A stretch of 64,000 bases of DNA, taken from contig NZ_LYPF02000004.1 of assembly GCF_001661595.2 (NCBI RefSeq), forward strand, positions 228,406-292,405, written 5' to 3'. Every line of letters starts with the position of its first letter. Within the stretch, counting starts at the first letter, position 1. The position numbers and the translations under genes were made by a program. Under the pieces are notes generated by a model, which saw only the letters and a list, made by a program, of their open reading frames with translations, ran no database searches and was not told the origin of the DNA. Source of the stretch: Crocinitomix algicola (GTDB lineage: Bacteria; Bacteroidota; Bacteroidia; Flavobacteriales_D; Crocinitomicaceae). Shown here one piece after another: positions 52,385 to 61,700 of the stretch.

Positions 52385-52786
52385 TTAGTATTCTAAAAAC
52401 AAATCAATTTCTGGAGGAGGAGTATGCAGTTTATAATGGCCCTTAGACAGGTGACTATCTAAATAGTAATAATGGTCACAGACACGTTTACCAGTCAAAC
52501 AAATTGGGATGTTATTACCTGAGTTTATTTTAATTTCAAACTTGACCGAGCTTTGTTTTTTAGATTCGTCAGAATCATAGTCGTCGTATTCGTGTATAGC
52601 GTTTTCGTATCCAAGTATTTTTTCTAAGATTATTTCTAAGATACTTTCTTGATCATTAATGGTTAAATCTTCAGCGATATATTCGGGATTTAGATCTTCA
52701 AAATCAACACTAGTATTGAGCAGGTACAACCCCAGTATTCCCCAAGTGAGACGTATGAAAATGTTATTTCTAATCCTTTCTAACAC
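52385..52786 (-). CDS. Hypothetical exported protein, partner of the HAEPLYID gene
   Basis: A 133-residue protein; the GTG at 52786 is the only good start. A hydrophobic segment (LTWGILGLYLLNTS) near the N-terminus looks like a signal or anchor. The mature part is acidic (EYDDYDSDESKK) and has a conserved-looking Cys pair with CLTGKRVCDHYYYLDSH and a C-terminal PPPEIDLFLEY. Cys/His could bind metal, which is a guess. No family recognised. A TATTTTTG box ends 4 nt before the GTG, so the message may be leaderless. Cotranscribed with the HAEPLYID gene, 43 nt apart. Confidence 0.65.
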   Translation of the reverse strand: MLERIRNNIFIRLTWGILGLYLLNTSVDFEDLNPEYIAEDLTINDQESILEIILEKILGYENAIHEYDDYDSDESKKQSSVKFEIKINSGNNIPICLTGKRVCDHYYYLDSHLSKGHYKLHTPPPEIDLFLEY

Positions 52787-52790
52787 GCGT

Positions 52791-52798
52791 CAAAAATA
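52791..52798 (-). promoter_or_regulatory. -7 box (TATTTTTG) directly before the 52786 GTG start
   Basis: The minus strand reads TATTTTTG, matching TAnnTTTG and ending 4 nt before the GTG. Same geometry as 6940-6947, compatible with a leaderless transcript. Confidence 0.4.
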
Positions 52799-52844
52799 AG
52801 GATTAAAGGGATGTAAAGGATTAAAATTATGTTAATCTAATCAA

Positions 52845-53738
52845 TTATAACCCTATGGCAACACTAGTCATGGTTAAAGAACCACCTAGAGGCTTGTCGT
52901 TAAAAATTTCGATTGATTCGCCCTTGTTTTGTGCACCTAATATGTATAAAAGTGGAATATAATGTTCGGTTGTTGGAATGGATAAATCGAATGCTACGCC
53001 TTGTTTTCTGAAGTTTATTAAAGGCTGATGATTTTCTTCTTTGATCCATTTTTTCATCTTTGAATTAGCTTCCAAAGCCCAATCAAAACCGTAATAATCA
53101 TTCATTTTGTCCCAAGCGATTCTGCGGAGATTGTGTACATTATTTCCGCTGCCAACCAGCAGAACGCCTTTTTTTCTGAGAGCACTTAGTTGCTGTGCCA
53201 ATTGATAGTGATCTAGCGGACTCAAATTGCGGTCTATACTCATTTGTATTACCGGTATGTCTGCGTTAGGGTAAAGGTGTTTTACAACCGTCCAACTACC
53301 GTGATCAAGTCCCCATTCATGATCGTCTAATAATACGGTACCTTTTGGTTGAATTAATTCTTGAATTTCTTTAGCTAATTCTGGATGTCCTGGTGCTGGA
53401 TACTTTACTTCATATAGAGCTTTGGGAAATCCTCCAAAATCATGAATGGTTCGTGGGTTTTCCATTGCAGTCACATACGTACCATTCGTTTCCCAATGTG
53501 CTGAAACAACTAATATTGCGTTAGGTTTCTCCATCCGTTTCCCAATTTTTTTAAAGGATTGAACAAACTCGTTATCCTCTATACCATTCATTGGTGAACC
53601 ATGACCTAAGAACAAAACAGGCATTAATGATGTGCTACTAAATGATTTAGAGAGTTCATTAAGTTTCTGTATCGAAGCAATTGCAGGTACGGACAAAGCT
53701 CCGATACCTGCAATTTTCAAAAAATCTTTTCTATTCAT
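52845..53738 (-). CDS. LigB-family 4,5-DOPA-dioxygenase-like (YgiD-like) protein
   Basis: A 297-residue class III extradiol dioxygenase-like protein. Metal-ligand motifs: LFLGHGSPMNG, VVSAHWETNG and LDDHEWGLDHGSW, typical of YgiD/DODA proteins that cleave catechol rings. The N-terminus MNRKDFLKIAGIGALSVPAIAS looks like a signal peptide with a Tat-like (N)RKDFLK motif, unusual for this cytosolic family, so export is possible. The start is the ATG at 53738 (an ATG at 53747 is also in frame); the upstream gene stops at 53740, so the two are coupled. Confidence 0.87.
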   Translation of the reverse strand: MNRKDFLKIAGIGALSVPAIASIQKLNELSKSFSSTSLMPVLFLGHGSPMNGIEDNEFVQSFKKIGKRMEKPNAILVVSAHWETNGTYVTAMENPRTIHDFGGFPKALYEVKYPAPGHPELAKEIQELIQPKGTVLLDDHEWGLDHGSWTVVKHLYPNADIPVIQMSIDRNLSPLDHYQLAQQLSALRKKGVLLVGSGNNVHNLRRIAWDKMNDYYGFDWALEANSKMKKWIKEENHQPLINFRKQGVAFDLSIPTTEHYIPLLYILGAQNKGESIEIFNDKPLGGSLTMTSVAIGL

Positions 53739-53739
53739 G

Positions 53740-54609
53740 TTAAGCATAAACTTGAGATAAGTATTCTGTTGTAGGTGTTGGTTGTCTTTTGAGTAACTTT
53801 TCAAGTGTACCATCTATTACCTCTAATTCACCTTTCGCTTGTGCTTGCGAAAATGAGGAAATTAGGTTGATATAATCAGTTGGCACATTATGTTTTTCCA
53901 TTTCTGAACGATATTCATCAGGACTCGTTGAAATATAACGAATTTCTTGATCATTTGCCTGACTTATAGCTTCGGCAATATCTTGATATGAAACGGCCTG
54001 GTTATTAGTCAATGAATATACTTTATTTTCATGTCCTTTTGAATGAATGATTTCTGCGGCTGCTTCGGCAAGTTCTGAGCGTAAAACTGCACTCACTTTG
54101 CCGTTTGCTGCAGGTTGAATTATCACACCACTTTCCTTTAAGTTTTCACCTATAAAAATCGGTAACATATCTAAGTAAAGTGAATTTTGTAAGATAGTGT
54201 ATGTAATACCGCTTTCCATAATCCACTTCTCCGTTTTTTCATGTGTATTTTGTAGAAAAGAAATGGCAGAAGTACTCGCTGGAGTATTACGAATGAAAGA
54301 GGTGTAAATAATATGTTCTACACCTGAAGATTTGGCTGCGTCGACAATATTTTTGTGTTGACTTTCTCTAGTTTCAACCTCGCTTCCAGAAACAAATAAT
54401 AGTTTTTCTACGCCGATAAAAGCATCCTTAAGTGTTTGAATGTTATCGTAATTACCTTCTCTAATAACGATACCTAAATCCCTTAATTCTTCAGATTTAT
54501 TTTGGTTTCTCACTAGACCAATAATTTGGGTAGGATTCGCTCCTTTATGAATTAGACTCTTAATGGCTTCCATACCATAATGTCCTGTCGCTCCTGTTAT
54601 TAAAATCAT
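53740..54609 (-). CDS. NmrA-like/QorB-type NAD(P)-binding oxidoreductase
   Basis: A 289-residue atypical SDR like NADPH:quinone oxidoreductase QorB. It begins MILITGATGHYGMEAI (GxxGxxG nucleotide site) and has LVRNQNKSEELRDLGIVIREGNY (typical of QorB), LLFVSGSE and VEHIIYTSF. It probably reduces quinones with NAD(P)H in the cytosol. It is divergent from an HxlR regulator, an arrangement known for quinone-responsive regulators (for example QorR). A TAATTTTG box (54640-54647) lies upstream. Its stop precedes the dioxygenase-like ATG by 1 nt. Confidence 0.85.
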   Translation of the reverse strand: MILITGATGHYGMEAIKSLIHKGANPTQIIGLVRNQNKSEELRDLGIVIREGNYDNIQTLKDAFIGVEKLLFVSGSEVETRESQHKNIVDAAKSSGVEHIIYTSFIRNTPASTSAISFLQNTHEKTEKWIMESGITYTILQNSLYLDMLPIFIGENLKESGVIIQPAANGKVSAVLRSELAEAAAEIIHSKGHENKVYSLTNNQAVSYQDIAEAISQANDQEIRYISTSPDEYRSEMEKHNVPTDYINLISSFSQAQAKGELEVIDGTLEKLLKRQPTPTTEYLSQVYA

Positions 54610-54639
54610 ATTTTTATTTTTTATTATCTATTATTAAAG

Positions 54640-54647
54640 CAAAATTA
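54640..54647 (-). promoter_or_regulatory. -7 box (TAATTTTG) for the QorB-like gene
   Basis: The minus strand reads TAATTTTG, matching TAnnTTTG, 30 nt before the ATG at 54609. It lies next to the palindromic HxlR operator candidate. Confidence 0.4.
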
Positions 54648-54662
54648 CTAGATTTGATATAT

Positions 54663-54706
54663 AAAGTATAGTTAATGTACATTGAATATTGATATACTTT
54701 AGTATA
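54663..54706. promoter_or_regulatory. Palindromic operator candidate for the HxlR regulator
   Basis: The divergent region contains TATACTTTAGTATA (54693-54706), a 6-2-6 palindrome, and an inverted copy of its left half AAAGTATA (54663-54670) 22 nt before TATACTTT. HxlR dimers bind short palindromes of this type; these overlap promoter-like sequence between the two genes. Confidence 0.5.
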
Positions 54707-54728
54707 GTAAGTTGTTAATTGATAGATA

Positions 54729-55094
54729 ATGAGTGTTTTAAGTGAAATAGAAGATGTGAAGCAATGTCCGAAACAATTTGTTTTGGCCATAAATGACACC
54801 TTAAATGTAATGAATGGAAAATGGAAAATGCCGATCTTGGCATCCCTATTATACGGTAAAAATCGATTTAAAGATATCCAAGCGAACATTGAAAAAATCA
54901 CCCCTCGTATGCTTTCGAAAGAATTAAAAGATTTGGAAATGAATGGTGTTGTAAAACGAAATGTTTATGATACAACACCCATTCGAATCGAATATGAATT
55001 GACTACTTCGGGAAAAAACATTGTAAAAGTTTTGGATGCAATGGTTGAATGGGGAATAGAGCATCGAAAAACTGTTGTTGAGAAATTGAATTGA
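54729..55094 (+). CDS. HxlR-family winged-helix transcriptional regulator
   Basis: A 121-residue regulator of the HxlR family. It has the winged-helix core MNGKWKMPILASLLYGKNRFKDIQANIE and the TPRMLSKELKDLEMNGVVKR segment, typical of HxlR/YodB/HypR. A Cys at position 13 (VKQCPKQF) matches the conserved N-terminal Cys that senses quinones or aldehydes in YodB/HypR. It is divergent from the QorB-like and LigB-like genes, so it probably represses them until a reactive compound modifies the Cys. That role is an inference. Confidence 0.9.
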   Translation: MSVLSEIEDVKQCPKQFVLAINDTLNVMNGKWKMPILASLLYGKNRFKDIQANIEKITPRMLSKELKDLEMNGVVKRNVYDTTPIRIEYELTTSGKNIVKVLDAMVEWGIEHRKTVVEKLN

Positions 55095-55229
55095 TGTTCG
55101 TTTTTTTTGATATTTAGATTAAAAAAAAGTTATTAAAATAAAGTGTTTTATAGGGATTCAAAATAACGGTAGCTTAACCAAAAGCCTGAAAAATACTCAG
55201 AATTAAATACTCAACTTTGCGGCAAAAAA

Positions 55230-55874
55230 ATGGAACTTTTCGTATTTACATTTGCCGCACTTTTTTCGGTAATAAACCCGCTAGGTACGGTACCCATTTT
55301 CGTTGGGTTAACAACGGAAAACACTAAAAAAGAACGTTCGGGAGTTGCGTTTTGGACGGCATTTAATGTGCTAGTCATCCTTGTCCTTTCTTTTTTCGTG
55401 GGCAAATATATACTAGCTTTTTTTGGAATTAGTTTATCCGCCTTAAAAATTGCCGGTGGTTTGATAATTACGTCTTCCGGTTTTGCCTTGTTAACCGGTA
55501 AGTTTACGGAGCACAAGGGCATGAAAAAACGAGAAAAGGATGATGCTTTTAACCGTTCAGAAGTCTCTTTGACCCCTTTGGCAATTCCGATGCTTGCAGG
55601 GCCTGGTACGATTTCATTGCTGATAACTTATCATGAATCTTATATCGGGTTTACCGACAGGATACTGATATTAGGAGCAATAGCTTTTACTGCTGCCGTG
55701 ATTTACTTGGTTTTAAAAAGTGCTTTTATGATTGTTAAGGTCCTTGGAGCTTCAGGGATTAATGCCTTATCAAGAATTATAGGGTTTATCGTGATAGCCA
55801 TCGGTGTTGAATACATTATTAGTGCAGTTGCAGCAATTGTTGATGCCATTTCAATGTCGTTCGTACAATCTTAG
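55230..55874 (+). CDS. MarC-family (UPF0056) integral membrane protein
   Basis: A 214-residue inner-membrane protein with about six hydrophobic segments. It has the family's FSVINPLGTVPIF near the start and FGISLSALKIAGGLIITSSG and LAIPMLAGPGTISLLIT, all conserved in MarC/YchE/YhgN proteins. Function is not established; early links to multiple antibiotic resistance were not confirmed. It is monocistronic. A CAACTTTG box lies near 55215, close to the promoter consensus. Confidence 0.9.
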   Translation: MELFVFTFAALFSVINPLGTVPIFVGLTTENTKKERSGVAFWTAFNVLVILVLSFFVGKYILAFFGISLSALKIAGGLIITSSGFALLTGKFTEHKGMKKREKDDAFNRSEVSLTPLAIPMLAGPGTISLLITYHESYIGFTDRILILGAIAFTAAVIYLVLKSAFMIVKVLGASGINALSRIIGFIVIAIGVEYIISAVAAIVDAISMSFVQS

Positions 55875-56051
55875 CACAGAAACTTGAAGTTTATAACAGG
55901 TTGAGAATATAAATAGAAGAGGTGGTTTCCCGTTTTCAATTTGAATTTTTTAACAGGTACTTGTAATCAAATGGTGGAAAATCCGTTACTTTCGTAGGGA
56001 ATAAAGAAAAGTGTTATTTTTTATTCGTAATTAACAAGAAATTCAGGAAAA

Positions 56052-56954
56052 GTGTCGATAGAAGTAAAGAATGTTTTCAAATATTACGGTGAGCAAGCCG
56101 CATTAAACGATGTTTCATTCAAAGTTAATTCAGGTGAAATAATTGGGTTTTTAGGTCCGAATGGTGCAGGTAAGTCTACCATGATGAAAATAATCACCTG
56201 TTTTATTCCTAAATCTGCTGGAACGGTAAAAGTATGCGGTCTCGATGTGGAGGAGCATTCCATTGAAGTTCGTAAAAAAGTGGGTTATTTACCAGAACAT
56301 AATCCGCTTTACCTGGATATGTATGTGAAAGAATATTTGTCATTTGTAGCAGGCATTTACAAAATACCTAACCGCAAAGAGCGTGTTCAGGAAATGATAA
56401 AAAAGGTAGGATTAGAGAAAGAGCAAAATAAAAAAATTGGAGCATTATCTAAAGGTTACCGTCAACGTGTTGGATTAGCACAAGCTATTATTCATGATCC
56501 AGAAGTTTTGATTCTAGATGAACCAACAAGCGGTCTTGATCCAAATCAATTGGTTGATATTCGAAAGTTAATTATTGAAATAGGTAAGACAAAAACGGTG
56601 ATGTTATCCACGCATATTATGCAAGAAGTTGAAGCTATATGTGACCGTGTAATCATTATTAAAGAAGGTACAATTGTAGCGGATAATTCAGCAAAAGAGA
56701 TTCAGCAAAAAGATGTGGAAAAGCAAACTATTTTGGTAGAGTTTGATAAAAATTGCTCGCGAAACCAATTGCGTCAAATACCAGGTGTTAAAAGCGTCAA
56801 GCAAGTAGATGACAATAAATGGGTGTTTCTAGGTGCAGGAGATGTACGTCCAGAGATTGCAAAATTTGCACAGCGAGAAAGTCTTCTAATTCTAGCGATG
56901 TCCATTGAAGAAAAATCAATGGAAGAAGTTTTTAAAGAATTGACTCAAAATTAA
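56052..56954 (+). CDS. gldA: Gliding motility ABC transporter ATP-binding protein GldA
   Basis: The ATPase of the GldAFG transporter. The 300-residue protein has Walker A GPNGAGKST (about residue 35), signature LSKGYRQRVGLAQA (about 133), Walker B VLILDEPTSGLDP and switch STHIMQEVE. Lengthened C-terminal region (KSVKQVDDNKWVFLG) is typical of GldA. The start is GTG at 56052; no upstream ATG is in frame. In this phylum gldF and gldG are often nearby but not here. The convergent hflX gene shares its TTAA stop. Confidence 0.9.
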   Translation: MSIEVKNVFKYYGEQAALNDVSFKVNSGEIIGFLGPNGAGKSTMMKIITCFIPKSAGTVKVCGLDVEEHSIEVRKKVGYLPEHNPLYLDMYVKEYLSFVAGIYKIPNRKERVQEMIKKVGLEKEQNKKIGALSKGYRQRVGLAQAIIHDPEVLILDEPTSGLDPNQLVDIRKLIIEIGKTKTVMLSTHIMQEVEAICDRVIIIKEGTIVADNSAKEIQQKDVEKQTILVEFDKNCSRNQLRQIPGVKSVKQVDDNKWVFLGAGDVRPEIAKFAQRESLLILAMSIEEKSMEEVFKELTQN

Positions 56955-58150
56955 TACAAGAAATTATGGTATGGGTAGCGGATTTGAAAAATCGCTTTTG
57001 CCTCATCATATAGTACTTGTTTAAATTCCTCTATATTTATTTTTTCTTGCGCAGAGATAAAAATACAATCGTCAGCATTTAGTTTAGCCATCCAAGTTTT
57101 CTTTAATTCGGCCAAAGCAAACTTTTTACCATCGGGGTGAAAGCCGATCTCATCAGGTTTCGGATTGTAAGCATCAACTTTGTTAAAAACTACGATATGC
57201 GGCTTTTTCTTTTTTTCATCGTCAATTTCTGAAATCGTTTCATTCACAACTTCATACTGTTCCTCAAAATTGGGGTGCGAAATATCAACGACGTGAATCA
57301 AAATATCGGCCTCTCTTACTTCGTCCAAGGTTGATTTGAATGATTCAATTAATTGATGAGGTAGTTTGCGAATAAATCCAACAGTGTCAGACATTAAGAA
57401 TGGGAGGTTGTCAATCACAACTTTACGAACGGTAGTGTCCAATGTCGCAAATAGTTTGTTTTCTGCAAATACTTCTGATTTACTCAAGAGGTTCATAATT
57501 GTTGATTTACCGACATTTGTATAACCAACTAAGGCAGCCCGAACCAATTGACCACGGTTACCGCGTTGCACGGCCATTTGTTTGTCAATCTTCTTTAGTT
57601 TATCCTTAAGTAATGAAATCTTTTCTTTAATAATACGTCGATCGGTCTCAATTTGTGTTTCACCAGGGCCACGCATACCAATCCCCCCTTTTGTTCTGTC
57701 CAAGTGCGTCCACATGCCGGTTAATCTTGGAAGTAGGTATTGATATTGCGCTAATTCGACTTGAGTTTTGGCATGTGCTGTTCGAGCTCGACTTGCAAAA
57801 ATATCTAAAATGAGGTTGTTTCTATCCAATACTTTAATTTCAAAAGCACGCTCGATATTTCTGAGCTGAGAAGGAGAAAGTTCGTCATCGAAAATGGCAA
57901 CATCAACTTCATTGGCATCAATATACTCCTTAATTTCTTTTATTTTTCCTGATCCAATATAGGTTTTGGAATTCGGACGATCAACCCGTTGTAAAAATTT
58001 ACGTTTAGTTTCAGCACCAGAAGTCTCAGCTAAAAACGCTAATTCGTCAATGTACTCTTTTGCTAATTCATCCGTTTGATCACCAGTAATAACGCCTATT
58101 AATACTGCATGCTCAGCTTTTGACTCTATGTGCGAAAATCCTGTCGACAT
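56951..58150 (-). CDS. hflX: Ribosome-associated GTPase HflX
   Basis: A 399-residue GTPase that splits stalled 70S ribosomes. The N-terminal HflX domain is followed by the glycine-rich linker TKGGIGMRGPGETQIETD, then the GTPase G domain with G1 GYTNVGKST (residues 209-217), G3 DTVGFIRKLPH and G4 NKVDA. Length is normal. The ATG at 58150 is chosen. Its TAA stop interlocks with the gldA stop in a shared TTAA (56951-56954), so the two genes overlap by 4 nt. Confidence 0.94.
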   Translation of the reverse strand: MSTGFSHIESKAEHAVLIGVITGDQTDELAKEYIDELAFLAETSGAETKRKFLQRVDRPNSKTYIGSGKIKEIKEYIDANEVDVAIFDDELSPSQLRNIERAFEIKVLDRNNLILDIFASRARTAHAKTQVELAQYQYLLPRLTGMWTHLDRTKGGIGMRGPGETQIETDRRIIKEKISLLKDKLKKIDKQMAVQRGNRGQLVRAALVGYTNVGKSTIMNLLSKSEVFAENKLFATLDTTVRKVVIDNLPFLMSDTVGFIRKLPHQLIESFKSTLDEVREADILIHVVDISHPNFEEQYEVVNETISEIDDEKKKKPHIVVFNKVDAYNPKPDEIGFHPDGKKFALAELKKTWMAKLNADDCIFISAQEKINIEEFKQVLYDEAKAIFQIRYPYHNFLY

Positions 58151-58171
58151 ATATCCCTCTCTCGATTTAAA

Positions 58172-58624
58172 TTAAAACCAACCTGCTGCTAAATCTGTTC
58201 TAAATGGCCATGGAATTCCAGCAAGGACTAAAATTAGAGCCAATGTATAGAAAATAGCAATCATTCTAAATTTTTGGGTGTCAGTTTCTTTCTTTTTTGA
58301 TTTTGAATGACCAATCGTAATCAATACCATTGCAATTGTCATGATTAATGAATGTTCAACCGTGAAGAAACGTAATATCTTAATACTCATGGTTTCAGCT
58401 ATGAATGCCACCTTTGGACTAAAGAAATACAATACCCAACCAAATAAAAATTGAATATGAAAAGCAATCATAGCAAACAATGCTAACTTCTTATCAGATG
58501 GTTTGAAATTTTTGTTTTGTTTCCATCCTAAATGCGCCTTTACTACAGCAGTAATTAATAAAACTAAAACAATCCATCGCCAACCGGAGTGCGAGCTTTG
58601 AAGAATGCGTCCAAATGTATCCAT
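58172..58624 (-). CDS. Small four-helix cytochrome b-like membrane protein
   Basis: A 150-residue membrane protein with four predicted helices. Conserved-looking His residues fall in HSGWRW (N-terminus), AFHIQFLFGW and FFTVEHSLIMTIAMVL and TIGHSKSKK, like cytochrome b-type proteins found in this phylum. Haem binding is an inference; no electron partner is adjacent. It ends 22 nt before the hflX ATG and could be cotranscribed. A TAAATTTG box (58642-58649) lies 18 nt upstream. Confidence 0.72.
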   Translation of the reverse strand: MDTFGRILQSSHSGWRWIVLVLLITAVVKAHLGWKQNKNFKPSDKKLALFAMIAFHIQFLFGWVLYFFSPKVAFIAETMSIKILRFFTVEHSLIMTIAMVLITIGHSKSKKKETDTQKFRMIAIFYTLALILVLAGIPWPFRTDLAAGWF

Positions 58625-58641
58625 AAATCCTTATTTTTGGA

Positions 58642-58649
58642 CAAATTTA
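58642..58649 (-). promoter_or_regulatory. -7 box (TAAATTTG) for the cytochrome b-like gene
   Basis: The minus strand reads TAAATTTG, matching TAnnTTTG, 17 nt before the ATG at 58624. No -33 TTTG found at usual spacing. Confidence 0.45.
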
Positions 58650-58721
58650 AGGTTTAATCCGATAACATGATGAGGTTGAATCTTAAATTTATACTGAACA
58701 TGAACTAAAATTGAATTACTT

Positions 58722-61700
58722 ATGTTGAAATCAATTTTTTTGGGTTGTTTTTCTATCCTCCTGTGCACCTTGCTAAACGCACAAGAAATTGAACCTAAAA
58801 ATGATGTAGCTAATGCTCATCAATTAATTGCCTTTACTAACGCTAAAATTATTGTAAGTCCAAACGAGGTAATTGAACGGGGCACGATGGTGGTCCAAGG
58901 AGATAAAATTCTTAAACTTGGTTTGGCCGTTATTCCCCCAAAAGAAGCTATTAGGATTGATTTGAAAGGTTTTACAATTTATCCAGGATTCATAGATATG
59001 TACTCGGCCGAAGGAGTGCAACTACATAAATTTAACAAGGAGGGAAATAGTCCACAATTGTATTCGTTGAAAAAAGGACCTTATTATTGGAATCAAGCGA
59101 TTCATCCGGAGATAGATGCTGTTGAATTCTTTGATCCAGAAAGAATAAAAGAGAAAGCTACTTATTTAAAACAAGGAATAGGAATTATAAATACCCATCA
59201 AAAAGATGGAATTTTACGTGGAACTAGTGTTTTAGTGGGACTTGGAAATGAAGATGAAGAGGGTGAAGTTATAAAATCAAGAGTTGCTAACCATTATTCA
59301 TTCGCTAAAGGAATGTCTAAACAAACTTATCCGTCGTCGCAAATGGGAATAATCGCTTTAATCCGACAGTTTTTTTATGATGCACTTTGGTATGCCGAAC
59401 AAGATGGTTTAAAAGAAAATGTTTCGCTGGTAAAAGGGTTGGAGAATCTTGAGCTACCTCAAATATTTGAGACGTTTGATAAACTAGAAATCCTTCGCGC
59501 CTATAAGTTGGCTAACGAGTTTGGGTTAGACTTTATCGTTAAAGGAGGCGGAGATTCATTTGAGCGAATAGAGGCTATTAAAGCAATGAATGCAAAACTT
59601 ATTGTACCGGTTAATTTTCCTGAACCTTTTGATGTCACAGATCCATATCTAGCAAGATTCGTTTCATTGGCACAATTAAAGGAATGGGAAATGAAACCTT
59701 ATAACCCATACATTTTACATAAAAACAAGATTCCTTTCGCTTTTACTAGTTATGGTTTAAAAAAGAAAGAGGATTTTTTGAAAAATATACGGTTATCCAT
59801 TAAAAAAGGTCTTTCTAAAAAAGCCGCTTTAGAGGCGTTAACCATAAATCCCGCAAGTTTTTTAGGAATTCAAAAAGAGGTTGGAACGTTAGAGGAAGGC
59901 AAGTTGGCAAATTTTTTAATTGTTAAAGGAGACTTGTTTTTAGATGGAGAAATTTATGAAAATTGGAGTGTGGGTAAGAGGAATCAATTAAAAGATATTA
60001 AGAACGTAGATATAAGGGGTACTTATAATTTAAACCTAAATGGTATTGTTTATGGCTGGAATATCAATGGGGATGTTGATAAATTAACCAGTGAATTGTC
60101 TGCTTATGTCTGGAGAAATGATTCGATTAGCGGCACTCGCAAAATGGATACCCTTGAGCTCAAGCCCATGCTAAAATTAAATGGTTTACAGTTCAGTATG
60201 ACTTTTATTGAAGAGAAAGGGAATTATGATGGGGTAGTTCAAATTAATGGTTCTTATAATCCTTCATTAGGAGCATTCCATGGGCGAGCTCAGCTTCCAA
60301 ATGGTGATTTTGTGGATTGGAGTGCAATAAGAAGTGAAAAATATAAGGAGATTAAAAAGAAAGAAGATTTCCAAGTTGATACATCGTCAGTGGACAGAAT
60401 AAATTATCCGAACATGGCGTATGGTTTTGATAGCTTACCAAGGTCGAAAACTTATTTTATTAAAAATGCCACTTTATGGACAAATGAAGATCTTGGGGTA
60501 ATCAAAAATGCAAACCTCCTGATACAAGATGGCAAAATTAAAGGTGTTCACGAAGGCATTCATCAAATCCCCAATAATGCAATTGTAATTGATGGAACGG
60601 GAAAACATGTCACGACTGGAATTATTGATGAACACTCTCATATAGCAGTGAGCAAAGGCGTTAATGAAAGTGGGCAGAGTAATTCTGCCGAAGTCTCGAT
60701 ACAAGATGTTGTTCGTTCTAATGATATCAATATATACCGTCAATTGGCAGGTGGTGTAACGACGTCGCAGTTGTTACATGGTTCAGCAAATCCAATAGGT
60801 GGGCAATCAGCTTTAATTAAGCTGAAATGGGGATTTACACCAGAAGAAATGTTGATTGAAAATGCGCCTAAGTTTATCAAATTTGCCTTGGGTGAAAATG
60901 TTAAACAATCAAATTGGGGTGATCACCAAACTGTTCGTTTTCCTCAAACAAGAATGGGGGTTGAACAAGTGTTTTATGATGCTTTTATTCGGGCAAAAGC
61001 CTATGAATTGGAATGGGAATCGTATCTTGAATTATCGGATAAAAAGAAATCCAAAACACGAGCTCCACGACGTGATTTGGAATTGGAAGCAATGGTTGAA
61101 ATTTTAAATCGTGAACGCTTTATAACTTGTCACTCCTATATTCAAAGCGAAATAAATATGTTAATGAAAGTCGCAGATAGTATGGGATTCGTCCTCAATA
61201 CATTTACGCATATTTTGGAAGGTTATAAATTGGCGGATAAAATGAAAGCTCACGGAGCAGGAGCTTCAACTTTTGCTGATTGGTGGGCGTATAAATTTGA
61301 AGTAAATGATGCAATTCCATATAACGCTGCAATATTGAATGAAATGGGAATAGTAACCGCTATCAACTCTGATGACGCAGAAATGGGCAGAAGGTTAAAT
61401 CATGAAGCGGCAAAAATTGTAAAATATGGTGGAGTTTCTGAAGAAGATGCTTGGAAAATGATAACGCTGAACCCTGCTAAATTACTACATCTGGACGATC
61501 GATTGGGGAGTATGAAAGAGGGTAAAGATGCTGATATTGTAATATGGTCGAACCATCCTTTGTCCATCCAAGCTAGAGTTGAACAAACTTTTATTGACGG
61601 AATTTTATTCTATGATATCAATAAAAACGTGCAATTGCATGATAGAGATCAGCTAGAACGGAATCGTATAATGAAATTGATGCTAGAAGCTAAATCAAAC

